Assembly (NCBI GenBank): GCA_002391545.1
Contig: DGFF01000100.1
Coordinates: forward strand, 1-22,301
Direction: 5' to 3'
Length of the DNA: 22,301 nt
DNA from: Candidatus Fermentithermobacillaceae bacterium UBA3907
GTDB lineage: Bacteria; Bacillota; Sulfobacillia; Fermentithermobacillales; Fermentithermobacillaceae
Made by a program: the position numbers and the translations under genes. Position 1 is the stretch's first letter. Each line of letters opens with the position of its first letter. Below the pieces are notes generated by a model, which worked only from the letters and a program-made list of their open reading frames with translations, did not search any database and was not told the DNA's origin. This document shows positions 6,299-13,921 of this stretch, piece after piece.

Positions 6299-7846
6299 CT
6301 AATTGCTCTTTTCCACCTCTTCTATCAACCGGAGCAACGTATCCACTGTTTCAGCCTTTATTTCATGTCTTAAATGATCTTTTTCGCCTGTAGTCTGTCT
6401 CAGATAATCCCAAAACGCCCCTGTTAAATTGCTTTCATTAATGGCCATTGCAATAGGAGGGGTAGATGTCTTTGCCACGATTACTCCTACGTCCTCCTTC
6501 GCATACACCAACGGCCTTTCTTCTTTAGGGTCTGGGTCGATCCACACATGAAAGTTTGGATATGTCTCAAGGAGAGTAATGATATGTCTTACATGCTGGA
6601 CGTATTGGCCAGGCGAATAATATGACGAATACATGCTGAGCATATCCGAGGAAGCGATTTTTACGCGCCCAAGTTTTACCGATTCTGCATGTGGAAGCCG
6701 TATAATCTCGGTAAAAGTATAGTTCTGCATCTGGTTATAAAAATTCTCCCTCCTTAGCCTTTGCTGATTAAGAAACCATCCCCTCTCCTTGTGGGTAAAC
6801 TCACCAAAAAGGGCGTGAACTAAGGCCTCTGGCATAGTAAGCAAAGAGATGGATTCGGTCGTGATAATAGAATTTGCCTCCTCCCTTTCAAACTCCAGCG
6901 GTGTGGATATATAAGGCTCTCTGTCTTTCGCTGTAAAGATTTTCATAAGGGGTTTGCACATCTTCAAGTAACTGTTAAACTCTTCCACAAAAGTTTGTAT
7001 AACCTGTTTGTCTCTAAATAGAAAATTGGCAGATTCGTAATTACCAGGTGCCACCGATGAGGATACTACAGCTGCAGTCTCAGGAGCGATAAAAAGGGTG
7101 CGTCTGAACACGCCGTCTCTCTTTTTGGGGTAGAAATATGGTTCTATTGCCCCTGACATGTAAAGGGGCAGCCATTGAGAAATTGCGCTTAACATTTCAT
7201 CTAGATCCCGACTGACCACATGTATAATCCTGATTTTGTTCCCTCTAGAAATAGCCTCAGTCATGAGCTGCGCCCACTTAACCACAAAAGCCCTATCACC
7301 TACCAGCCACTCTATATCTTCTTCGCTGAACAAAAGAAGAGTCTGAGGCTGGTCGTGTCGGATAACTTCAGACAGAAACTCGATAGCCGCTTGTCTTTTA
7401 CCATCTACTCCATAGAAAATCGAAGTATCAGATTTGGGCAACATCGCTTGCACAGGTTCGTCATGGGAAAGCACAGGAGGTTTTCTCGAAACCTTGATGT
7501 TTGACGATCCATCTAGAAAATTCCCAACAGTTGCACTGTAAGTATCGTCGTCGGTCATAAGCCATTCGTAAATGCTTTCTGCGATCTCGTCTTCATCGTA
7601 AGATGACGGATTGATTTCTAGGAGAGCATAAATGGCCTGCCTCTGGTGACTATGGGGACAATGACGGGCGAAGTAATCTGCCATACTTCTGGCGTATTCC
7701 TCTTTAGTCTCTTTCCTAACAAATACTCGGGCTCCACTCCGCAGTCTGCTAACGTAGGACGCGTCCAAAGAAATGTATCTAGCAAGGTTGCTATTACTAG
7801 TGTTTGTGATGTCCATAAGAAGGTCTAGCTTTTCATTGAACTTCAT
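6299..7846 (-). CDS. Orphan helix-turn-helix regulator-like protein, unknown C-terminal domain
   Basis: I do not recognise the family. The first 60 residues look like an XRE/Cro-type DNA-binding fold: an N-terminal helix, then NLARYISLDASYVSRLRSGAR, a helix-turn-helix pattern. The remaining roughly 440 residues are soluble, without membrane segments. They include an alternating hydrophobic stretch (TLLLFSEEDIEWLVGDRAF ... IRIIHVVSRDLDEMLSAI), suggesting an alpha/beta domain, possibly for ligand sensing. An ATG at 7864 is also in frame, but I choose 7846 because AAGGGAGTG lies eight bases before it and would fall inside the coding region otherwise; the product is 515 residues. It is transcribed divergently from the 99-codon gene at 8063, and a nested palindrome lies between them. 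The gene converges on the truncated dehydratase-like gene, with 50 bases between the stops. DNA binding is inference. Confidence 0.75.
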   Translation of the reverse strand: MKFNEKLDLLMDITNTSNSNLARYISLDASYVSRLRSGARVFVRKETKEEYARSMADYFARHCPHSHQRQAIYALLEINPSSYDEDEIAESIYEWLMTDDDTYSATVGNFLDGSSNIKVSRKPPVLSHDEPVQAMLPKSDTSIFYGVDGKRQAAIEFLSEVIRHDQPQTLLLFSEEDIEWLVGDRAFVVKWAQLMTEAISRGNKIRIIHVVSRDLDEMLSAISQWLPLYMSGAIEPYFYPKKRDGVFRRTLFIAPETAAVVSSSVAPGNYESANFLFRDKQVIQTFVEEFNSYLKMCKPLMKIFTAKDREPYISTPLEFEREEANSIITTESISLLTMPEALVHALFGEFTHKERGWFLNQQRLRRENFYNQMQNYTFTEIIRLPHAESVKLGRVKIASSDMLSMYSSYYSPGQYVQHVRHIITLLETYPNFHVWIDPDPKEERPLVYAKEDVGVIVAKTSTPPIAMAINESNLTGAFWDYLRQTTGEKDHLRHEIKAETVDTLLRLIEEVEKSN

Positions 7847-7943
7847 ATCATTCACTCCCTTCATCCATACATTGTAAACATCCGTTTGCCATAGGCGAAC
7901 TAGTTTTCTGCGTTAGCTAATCCCATTTATTCTTACTATCTGC

Positions 7944-7972
7944 ATTATCCCAAATAACTAGACAAATGACAC
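7944..7972 (-). promoter_or_regulatory. Candidate promoter of the helix-turn-helix gene
   Basis: On the minus strand GTGTCA (7967-7972, 4 of 6 to TTGACA) is followed after 17 bases by GATAAT (7944-7949, 5 of 6 to TATAAT). The -35 box overlaps the left half of the palindrome at 7961-7992, which would let a bound protein block it. Confidence 0.4.
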
Positions 7973-7992
7973 GATTCGTGAATTTATTTGTC
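7961..7992. promoter_or_regulatory. Nested palindrome, candidate operator between divergent genes
   Basis: An outer inverted repeat GACAAAT (7961-7967) / ATTTGTC (7986-7992) encloses an inner perfect one, CACGA (7970-7974) / TCGTG (7976-7980), around a single T. It lies about 115 bases upstream of the regulator start and 70 bases upstream of the small divergent gene. No T-run follows, so it is more operator-like than terminator-like. Autoregulation by the neighbouring helix-turn-helix protein is inference. Confidence 0.45.
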
Positions 7993-8062
7993 ATTGCCAA
8001 ATGCAAAACACCTATTCCCACAGTCTCTTTTCTATGGACAATTGTAATCAGGGGGTGTTTGC

Positions 8063-8362
8063 TTGTATACTGCTGTGAAACTGAGAACCGGATTTTACGA
8101 AACTACGTGCTATTTCATGGAAGTAAAAAATGAACAGGTAGTACTATCGCCTTGCAACCCTGAACCAGCTAGGGACACCGTAATCATAGATAAAGATTAT
8201 CTGATCTCGGTTTTTCTCACTAGAAGCAAATTGCCGGAGCTATCCTTTGAAACAACAGACGGCCTGTACATCTGCATATTGGGACCAGATCTGAATATCT
8301 ATAAATTGCTTACATCCTTAGAAAATGCCCTGGACGTGAAAGTGGTCGTAAGAACACCTTAA
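8063..8362 (+). CDS. Small protein of unknown function (99 aa)
   Basis: Not recognised. It is a soluble 99-residue protein without a signal peptide or membrane segment. Alternating strand-like stretches (YETTCYFMEVKNEQVVLSPC, GLYICILGPDLNIYKLL) suggest a small beta-rich or alpha/beta fold. It has two cysteines near the N-terminus (at positions 16 and about 31) and one in YICIL. A TTG start at 8063 is supported by AGGGGG at 8050-8055 with a 7-base gap; GTG 8075 is the alternative. It is divergent from the helix-turn-helix gene and shares its upstream region with it, so the two may be co-regulated. It converges with the NamZ-type gene, only 20 bases from stop to stop. The good ribosome binding site and absence of a competing frame support a real gene. 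Confidence 0.55.
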   Translation: MYTAVKLRTGFYETTCYFMEVKNEQVVLSPCNPEPARDTVIIDKDYLISVFLTRSKLPELSFETTDGLYICILGPDLNIYKLLTSLENALDVKVVVRTP

Positions 8363-8382
8363 CACCCAGAGCATATACGTAT

Positions 8383-9972
8383 TTACTTCGTAATCACGAC
8401 TATCCTGTAATCATCATCAAAGTCCACGGTGGCTCCTAAGAGTTCTGAAACATACCTGACTGGAACCATCGTACGATCGTTTTTTATCACAGGTACTGTG
8501 TCCATGACATATTTTTGCCCATCAATCCAAGCAACATTGCTACCGATAGTCATGGTAACCTTTGAAGTCCCATTTTTTATTGTAACTTCCCTTGCCCTTT
8601 GATCCCAATCCACCTCAGCTCCTAGGGCTTCGGCAATTGCTCTTACAGGCACTATTGTTCGACTATTCTCATCTATGTAAGGCTCAGAATCGAAGAAAAG
8701 AGGCACGTTGTTCACAATTACCCCTACAGTGCCCGACTCCCCGGCGTACCCATATATCAAATACTTCTGTCTATCCTTCTTAAACTGATTTAGTTCTGCA
8801 GCATATCTTCTTTCCATCTCCTGGGGAGAAAGTTTTTGTTCCAACCAGTTGCCAATCCTATCTGTACCCATAATCTTGTCGAACATCACAATGCTAGCAG
8901 TCGTAGAGCCGCTCTTGGGCACTTTGAAATCGTTCAATTGCTTTGCATAAGCCAGGGCGTAAAGTCCCGATTTTGCAGGATTGAACTTTCTGTAATCAGT
9001 AATACTAAGTTTCACACCGCCATAGGAACCCCTGGTATCAGGAGTATAATGTACACCCTCGAGACCAGACCCATTGAGCAAATCGGCAAAACGTTGGCTG
9101 TCGATTCCTACGGCGCCTATCCAAGTAAACTTATCCCTCTGACCTACGCCAGTTCCCTCACCCAATCCTGTAGCCATATAACAGAAAACAGACTCAATTG
9201 TAGGTATGTTAGGCGAAGTTGCAATCCAAGTGAGCCCTGTGTCATGCCAAATCATATCCCTAGTGTAACCTTCCATAGGCACCACTGTAAGGTCAGTATT
9301 GAAACCGTTGGCTGGACGGTTGAAAAAGCGAGCCAGCTCACCTATGGTCATGCCGTGGGCCATAGGAATATTATCTACACCCACAAAAGTCTTAAACCTT
9401 TCCTCAAGCACCGGACCCTCAACAATTTCTCCACCAAGAGGGTTTGGTCTGTCAAGAACTATTACAGGTATACCCAACTCTCCTGCAACTTCCATAACAT
9501 AATTCAAAGTAGATATGTATGTGTACCATCTAGCCCCTACATCTTGAATATCGAAAAGTAAAACGTCGACATTGTGGAGCATGTCTGGAGTAGGTTTGCG
9601 GGTAACTCCGTACAAACTATAAACTGGAATATTTAATGTAGGATGGTTGTATGATTTTACGTACGAGCCTGCTGGAGCTTTACCATCGATCCCATGCTCA
9701 GGACCAAACAGGGCCACCAACTTTACGTTAGGATCATTGGCCAAACGATCTACGGTGCTTACACCTTTGCTGTTTACCCCTGTCTGGTTGGTTACAAGTC
9801 CCACCCTCTTGCCCTTGATAAGGCTGTAGTATTGAGGGGAGTCAAATAATACCTCATTGCCTAACTTAAATTGAACGCCTGGCACGTTCGCCGAGGCAGT
9901 TGACTGAAACGGAAGAACTAGGAAACAAAAAACCAACGCTATGATCAAATAAGTGGAAAACTTTCTATTCAT
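8383..9972 (-). CDS. namZ: Secreted NamZ-type exo-beta-N-acetylmuramidase (DUF1343) with C-terminal copper-amine-oxidase-like stalk domain
   Basis: DUF1343 proteins include NamZ, shown in Bacillus subtilis to remove MurNAc from the non-reducing end of peptidoglycan fragments during cell-wall recycling. A signal peptide is visible (charged MNRK, hydrophobic 9-22, ASA cleavage site near 28). The DUF1343 domain spans about 48-405 with GLVTNQTGV (58-66), FGPEHGIDG (89-97), DIQDVGARWYTYISTLNYVM and LDRPNPLGG. Residues about 420-527 form a stalk domain with two similar halves (SRTIVPVRAIAEALGAEVDW and DRTMVPVRYVSELLGATVDF), the PF07833 pattern common in exported Bacillota proteins. GGAGGT precedes ATG by five bases. 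It lies 35 bases after rsfS and appears to be the last gene of the yqeK-LCP-rsfS operon, whose LCP gene is also envelope-related. No terminator is apparent in the 20 bases to the converging small gene. Confidence 0.88.
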   Translation of the reverse strand: MNRKFSTYLIIALVFCFLVLPFQSTASANVPGVQFKLGNEVLFDSPQYYSLIKGKRVGLVTNQTGVNSKGVSTVDRLANDPNVKLVALFGPEHGIDGKAPAGSYVKSYNHPTLNIPVYSLYGVTRKPTPDMLHNVDVLLFDIQDVGARWYTYISTLNYVMEVAGELGIPVIVLDRPNPLGGEIVEGPVLEERFKTFVGVDNIPMAHGMTIGELARFFNRPANGFNTDLTVVPMEGYTRDMIWHDTGLTWIATSPNIPTIESVFCYMATGLGEGTGVGQRDKFTWIGAVGIDSQRFADLLNGSGLEGVHYTPDTRGSYGGVKLSITDYRKFNPAKSGLYALAYAKQLNDFKVPKSGSTTASIVMFDKIMGTDRIGNWLEQKLSPQEMERRYAAELNQFKKDRQKYLIYGYAGESGTVGVIVNNVPLFFDSEPYIDENSRTIVPVRAIAEALGAEVDWDQRAREVTIKNGTSKVTMTIGSNVAWIDGQKYVMDTVPVIKNDRTMVPVRYVSELLGATVDFDDDYRIVVITK

Positions 9973-10007
9973 GTTTTACCTCCATAAAGGCTACTTGGAT
10001 CTCCTCA

Positions 10008-10409
10008 CTAGGAAAACTCCACTGTGGGCGCATCGCCCCACAGTCTTTCCAAACCATAGAAACTTCTTTCAGCTTCTCTGAAGATATGTATGACCACATC
10101 CCCATAGTCCAATAGAATCCAAGTACCCAGTTGGTAGCCTTCTACATGCATAGGCTTTCTCGTGCTTTCAGGTGAATACAATACTCTATCTGCAAGCCCC
10201 TTAACATGTCTAACGCTAGATCCGGAAGCGATCACAAAGTAGTCTGCTATCAAGGTCACATTCCTGACATCTAATACATCTACATCGAAACCCTTACCCT
10301 CATGCAAAGCCCGTGCGGCGCTTACAGCAAAATCCTTGGCTGCTTCGCTCTGGAGATCGGGTATATCAGTTTCTTTTATACGAATCAACCTCCTATTTAC
10401 TATTTTCAA
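10008..10409 (-). CDS. rsfS: Ribosomal silencing factor RsfS
   Basis: RsfS binds uL14 on the large subunit and blocks subunit joining when nutrients are scarce. The family core is clear: AARALHEGKGFDVDVLDVRNVTLIADYFVIASGSSVRHVKGLADRV, then EGYQLGTWILLDYGDVVIHIFREAERSFYGLERLWGDA. The start is uncertain. The frame opens with TTG 10409, which has no ribosome binding site. A perfect AGGAGG (10389-10394) lies inside the frame, and only non-standard codons (ATT 10385, ATA 10379) follow at plausible distance. The mature start is therefore probably near 10379-10388. The gene lies between LCP and NamZ, in the conserved nadD-yqeK-LCP-rsfS order, 19 bases after the LCP stop. Confidence 0.88.
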   Translation of the reverse strand: MKIVNRRLIRIKETDIPDLQSEAAKDFAVSAARALHEGKGFDVDVLDVRNVTLIADYFVIASGSSVRHVKGLADRVLYSPESTRKPMHVEGYQLGTWILLDYGDVVIHIFREAERSFYGLERLWGDAPTVEFS

Positions 10410-10428
10410 ATGTGTCTACATCATTTCT

Positions 10429-11748
10429 TTATTGCCCATATCTATTGAAATCGTTCCCTATAACTACCAAAACATCGACTTCCTCTGGCATATCATCGGA
10501 TACATAAGCTTTCACTTGAGGGGAGGTGCTCTTTAGAACCCTCAAAATCTCAATCTGGACATCTCGATTATCTTTGGGAGCAAATACCCTAGTTTCGCTA
10601 TAGTTAACCCGACTTGCCTCTTCTACACTTACTACATCAAAATCGTAACTCCTTAGAATTGAAGCAACGTAATCGGCGGCTCCAGAGATACCAGAGCCAT
10701 TTTGCACCGCAACCTTTACGCTCACATTTTTTGTGCGATCTATACCTCTGAGTATTCTGTCGACAGTCTCTTCGGCTTTCTCTGAATCGATAAGCCAATA
10801 ACTCACATCGCCCACGTAGCCAGGCACCCCAGGTAAAATATCCATCTCCACATTTTCTAAACTCATATTTAGACCAACAGAAGCCAAATACATAATGTCT
10901 TCGTTCGTAAGGTCAGTAAGCACGTACGGCAGTATGTCAGATACCAACTGAGGTATTTTTGGCAAAGTCGCCACTCTCATCACTTTGTCAGCAAGAGCCT
11001 TGATAAATAGATGCTGCGCCTCGATTCTACCAATGTCAGCGTTGGTATATCCCCTGTAACGCACAAATTCTAGGGCTTTTTGCCCATCTAGCACCTGAGG
11101 ACCTTTCTCAATGTGTATGTACAAATCCTGATATGGATCTTCGTAATGCATGTCTTGTGGAACATCTATGTACACGCCACCCAATGTATCAACAACTTTT
11201 TTGAACCCCTCAAAGTCCACCCGCACGTATCGATGTATGTCAATCTTAAGCAAATTCTCGAGAGTTGCTTTGACAAGCTCAGGCCCACCGTAAGCATGAG
11301 CGTGCCCGGCTTTCTCTATGCTATTCACTATAGGTATTAGAACACGGGTATCCCGTGGAATAGACAACACTCCTACTTTATTCAGCTCAGGGTCAATACT
11401 CACGATCATCATTACATCTGAGCGCGTCCCTGTTTTACCGTTCAAATTAGTGTTCCCGTTTACTCCGCCATCTATCCCAATGACAAGTATGTTTATTCGA
11501 GAACTAGCTTGCTCGGCGACTACATCCTCATCAGAAAACGGATATTTGCTGGAATACGCTTTGAGATATGAGTACATCCCAAAAACAGTCCCTGCCATAA
11601 ACAACAAAATCGCAAGCACAACTATACCTGTTTGTTTTAAACGTTTCCTCTTTCTCGGCTTAGAAGCGTTTTTCGGCATTTCGTATACCCGTGTTTCGTC
11701 CATATCCCCTTCCGGCTTAGGACCATTAGAATCGTCTCGCCAGCTCAT
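10429..11748 (-). CDS. LytR-CpsA-Psr (LCP) family cell-wall polymer ligase
   Basis: LCP proteins transfer undecaprenyl-linked anionic polymers (teichoic acids, capsule) onto peptidoglycan, acting outside the membrane. Residues 1-40 are cytoplasmic and basic (RKRKRLK), followed by one membrane helix at about 41-62. The LCP domain spans about 85-290 with TRSDVMMIVSIDPE, LSIPRDTRV and FVRYRGYTNADIGRIEAQ, which hold the conserved Arg and Asp residues that bind the lipid pyrophosphate. A LytR_C domain follows at about 345-435 (NVSVKVAVQNGSGISGAA...). ATG 11748 follows GGTGGTGA. The start overlaps the yqeK 3' end by 23 bases, suggesting coupling. Its position after yqeK is standard in Bacillota. 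Confidence 0.92.
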   Translation of the reverse strand: MSWRDDSNGPKPEGDMDETRVYEMPKNASKPRKRKRLKQTGIVVLAILLFMAGTVFGMYSYLKAYSSKYPFSDEDVVAEQASSRINILVIGIDGGVNGNTNLNGKTGTRSDVMMIVSIDPELNKVGVLSIPRDTRVLIPIVNSIEKAGHAHAYGGPELVKATLENLLKIDIHRYVRVDFEGFKKVVDTLGGVYIDVPQDMHYEDPYQDLYIHIEKGPQVLDGQKALEFVRYRGYTNADIGRIEAQHLFIKALADKVMRVATLPKIPQLVSDILPYVLTDLTNEDIMYLASVGLNMSLENVEMDILPGVPGYVGDVSYWLIDSEKAEETVDRILRGIDRTKNVSVKVAVQNGSGISGAADYVASILRSYDFDVVSVEEASRVNYSETRVFAPKDNRDVQIEILRVLKSTSPQVKAYVSDDMPEEVDVLVVIGNDFNRYGQ

Positions 11749-12295
11749 TGAATATCACCACCGTATTAGTATCCACAATCCAACCCTTAGTTCTAGCTGC
11801 ATATATAATATTCTCGCGCAAGCATTCAAGTAAAGCCTCTTCGAAATCACCTGTTTCGAGTAAAGCCCTTACTTTATCCACTCCCAGATAGTCTCTATCA
11901 GGCTCAATCTTGTCTGCCAGATAAAGTACTTGTTCCAGCCTGGTCCAGTCGGGCCTTCCTGTCACATGATATGAGATCGCGTCGAAAACTCCTTGATCTT
12001 CAAGTCCTAACTCTTTTTTCACTATCACAGCGCCCACTTTCCCATGCAGCAAAAAGGGACAAATCCGCTCCTCTTTTCTAGGTATTATACCCTCATTTGT
12101 AGCTATCCGCAAAATCTGTTCTGCCGAAAAATCCCTGGCTATGTCGTGTAGTAGCCCAGCTAAGTACGCCCTTTCAGGATCCACGCCGTAGTCTCTTGCA
12201 ATATCATAAGCACATTTTGAAGTGTTAAGACTATGTTGAAGCCGTTCTGGGCTGAGGTAATTTTCAGCGAAATCCACAGCGCGTTTGTATAGCAA
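11726..12295 (-). CDS. yqeK: YqeK family HD-domain hydrolase, symmetrical Ap4A hydrolase
   Basis: YqeK proteins cleave diadenosine tetraphosphate to two ADP and carry a metal-binding HD domain. The metal ligands are visible: H21 (LQHSLNTSK), H50-D51 (GLLHDIARD), H in LLHGKVGA, H in ISYHVTGRP and D in LYLADKIEPDR. The 189-residue length is typical. The start is TTG 12295, eleven bases after AGGAGG; no earlier in-frame start follows that site. It is the first gene of the yqeK-LCP-rsfS-namZ operon. In most Bacillota, nadD directly precedes yqeK; here about 3.8 kb (an RRM gene and four membrane genes) separates them, and a structured leader sits upstream. Confidence 0.9.
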   Translation of the reverse strand: MLYKRAVDFAENYLSPERLQHSLNTSKCAYDIARDYGVDPERAYLAGLLHDIARDFSAEQILRIATNEGIIPRKEERICPFLLHGKVGAVIVKKELGLEDQGVFDAISYHVTGRPDWTRLEQVLYLADKIEPDRDYLGVDKVRALLETGDFEEALLECLRENIIYAARTKGWIVDTNTVVIFNELARRF

Positions 12296-12330
12296 TTGGC
12301 AGTTATCCTCCTACAGGGCAAATCTTCTAT

Positions 12331-12382
12331 GTGAAACCATGTCTTAAATCCTTAGACATCTAAAGTACACGAATAGTTTCAC
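12331..12382 (-). promoter_or_regulatory. Nested stem structure in the yqeK leader
   Basis: An outer 7-bp stem GTGAAAC (12331-12337) / GTTTCAC (12376-12382) encloses an inner ATGTCT (12339-12344) / AGACAT (12354-12359) hairpin. It lies 36 bases upstream of the yqeK start, between the preceding terminator-like hairpin and the ribosome binding site. No U-tract follows it. It may be a leader structure or a protein-binding site; the function is unknown. Confidence 0.35.
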
Positions 12383-12407
12383 CTTTACTGTACCACAAAG
12401 AAGAGAC

Positions 12408-12435
12408 AGGGGGTCAGCCTAATCTGCTGCCCCCT
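12408..12435 (-). terminator. Terminator-like hairpin after the four-gene membrane cluster
   Basis: On the minus strand AGGGGG + CAGC pairs with GCTG + CCCCCT (one bulged A), with a 7-base loop. The stem is GC-rich and lies 30 bases after the last stop codon of the cluster. The following bases are pyrimidine-rich (gtctcttcttt) but not a clean T-run, so termination strength is uncertain. Confidence 0.55.
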
Positions 12436-12465
12436 ATCCAAGACACAAGACATCCAAACGGTTAT

Positions 12466-13071
12466 CTATCTAATGATCCCAAGCCAGTTAGCGTACAGAA
12501 AGTGAAGTCTGTTGATCAAAAGCGCCATACGACCCATAACTGTGCTTCCAAAAGCAGCTCCGAAAGATACCATCATAATACAACGGCCAAAAGTGGACAC
12601 ATGCTTCAAAGGACCTGTGTGTTCCCTGGAGAAGAAAAAGTATATTAATACTCCTAAAGTTCCGAAGATTATAATTGCATTGTTAATGCTGTTAAGTGGC
12701 AATATAGTGCTTTTAATCTGGTTGACTATTTGGGAACCAATAGTTCCTCTTATGGCCAAGCCCGTCCCAATTCCAACTAACATAGCTAAAGGAAACCTGG
12801 ACAACCAGGAAATCTTCTTGAAAAACCTAGTGTAAAGCAATATCCCAAGGGCGATTGGCACGAGAAGTGACCAATCTCCGTCGTCAATCAAAGGCCCGAT
12901 ACCTTGGTCTCTAATGTTTATCCAGCCTAGAACCAAGGCATGACCAGCAGATACTCCTACGTAAACGTTCTCGACTAACCGGTATAGAGGATTGTCTTTG
13001 AACGCAAAACTCAGAATACCGATTGTAGCAATTGCTGCAATCCATACTCCTAAATCCGTGCTTATTTGCAT
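12466..13071 (-). CDS. Polytopic membrane protein of a four-gene cluster, unknown function (201 aa)
   Basis: I do not recognise a named family. About six hydrophobic helices can be seen: near residues 8-25, 31-52, 66-84, 92-112, 128-148 and 162-186. The loops are short; a small acidic patch, DDGDW, lies before the third helix, and the basic FFKK follows it. Its ATG (13069-13071) shares one base with the stop of the previous gene (TAATG), and GGGGGTG lies seven bases before it, so translation is coupled. It is the last gene of the cluster, followed by a GC-rich hairpin. It probably acts as a membrane subunit with its three neighbours; no catalytic motif is visible. Confidence 0.8.
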   Translation of the reverse strand: MQISTDLGVWIAAIATIGILSFAFKDNPLYRLVENVYVGVSAGHALVLGWINIRDQGIGPLIDDGDWSLLVPIALGILLYTRFFKKISWLSRFPLAMLVGIGTGLAIRGTIGSQIVNQIKSTILPLNSINNAIIIFGTLGVLIYFFFSREHTGPLKHVSTFGRCIMMVSFGAAFGSTVMGRMALLINRLHFLYANWLGIIR

Positions 13072-13904
13072 TAACGTGCACCCCCTTTGGAGGTCTTAGA
13101 ATCTTTCGTGCCCAAATACACTAAGTTGCCAATTATGACCAACGCTAGTATGGTTAAGTGGGCAATAGATTGGGCATCCATACCCCTGGTACCTAGCCCT
13201 GCCGTACCCATCAAACTTTCGTAACCAGCGGCTCCTTTCATACTGGGGATCATACCTATAATTTGACCTGCCTGAAGATAAGGAGTCATGTTAGGAACGT
13301 TAACTGCAACTATAACTGTTGCGATTGGAATTCCCAATGGATCACCAACTTGTCTTATCCACTCAGGTACCCCAGGCGTTCCTGAAGAAATACTGATTAT
13401 CATTTCGATGTCTTGACATGAAGTAATGCCTTCCATTACAGGCAACTCGCTGACCTCGTTCCCTCTGTAATCCCGGGGGAAACTGCCTACTATGTCCCTA
13501 GCCACTCTTGCCATGGCAGTCTCTCCTCCTGCAAGATATCCCAAGTTCACGTAGTCCACTCCGTATTCCTTATCTCGAAAATCAGATGCGCCAAAGGCAG
13601 TTTCCAACAAGCTAGGACCTGTATCAAAAAACCCCATACCGATAACTCTTATATTCCTGCTCGCAAGGTGATTCAAAAGCGCCACAGCACCAGAAGATAA
13701 TTCACCGTACCCTCCTGGCGAAGTATCCATCGATACAATAACTGCACTGCCTTCTGGCAGGTTATTTACCATATCATAGAGTTGCTTTGTTTCCGGTCCC
13801 ACTGCCACTTCAAAACCTATAGGCCAAATAAGTGGAATAGAGAGGGACAGAAAAACAACTCCATATATTACACGACGATCTACATTAACAAGTTTTTCCC
13901 ACAC
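13071..13904 (-). CDS. Membrane-anchored protein with alpha/beta extracytoplasmic-type domain, unknown function (277 aa)
   Basis: One hydrophobic helix near the N-terminus (about 13-32) and one near the C-terminus (about 247-265) flank a soluble domain of some 210 residues. The domain begins SAVIVSMDTSPGGYGELSSGAVALLNHLASRNIRVIGMGFFDTG (from about 53), an alternating strand/helix pattern. The SPGG after a strand recalls SppA/ClpP-type folds, but the serine and lysine catalytic context of those enzymes is not evident, so I do not call it a protease. The layout (helix - domain - helix) is the same as in the first gene of the cluster, suggesting related subunits. GTG 13904 is preceded by GGGAGGG with an 8-base gap. 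It lies 17 bases after the previous gene and is coupled to the next by a TAATG overlap. Confidence 0.8.
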   Translation of the reverse strand: MWEKLVNVDRRVIYGVVFLSLSIPLIWPIGFEVAVGPETKQLYDMVNNLPEGSAVIVSMDTSPGGYGELSSGAVALLNHLASRNIRVIGMGFFDTGPSLLETAFGASDFRDKEYGVDYVNLGYLAGGETAMARVARDIVGSFPRDYRGNEVSELPVMEGITSCQDIEMIISISSGTPGVPEWIRQVGDPLGIPIATVIVAVNVPNMTPYLQAGQIIGMIPSMKGAAGYESLMGTAGLGTRGMDAQSIAHLTILALVIIGNLVYLGTKDSKTSKGGAR

Positions 13905-13921
13905 TAACTATTCCCTCCCTT

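Noticed and set aside
8836..9561. 241-codon frame on the + strand
   Set aside because: It lies entirely antisense to the NamZ-type gene, which has clear domain matches; no motif and no ribosome binding site.
11318..11833. 171-codon + strand frame
   Set aside because: Antisense shadow of the LCP and yqeK genes.
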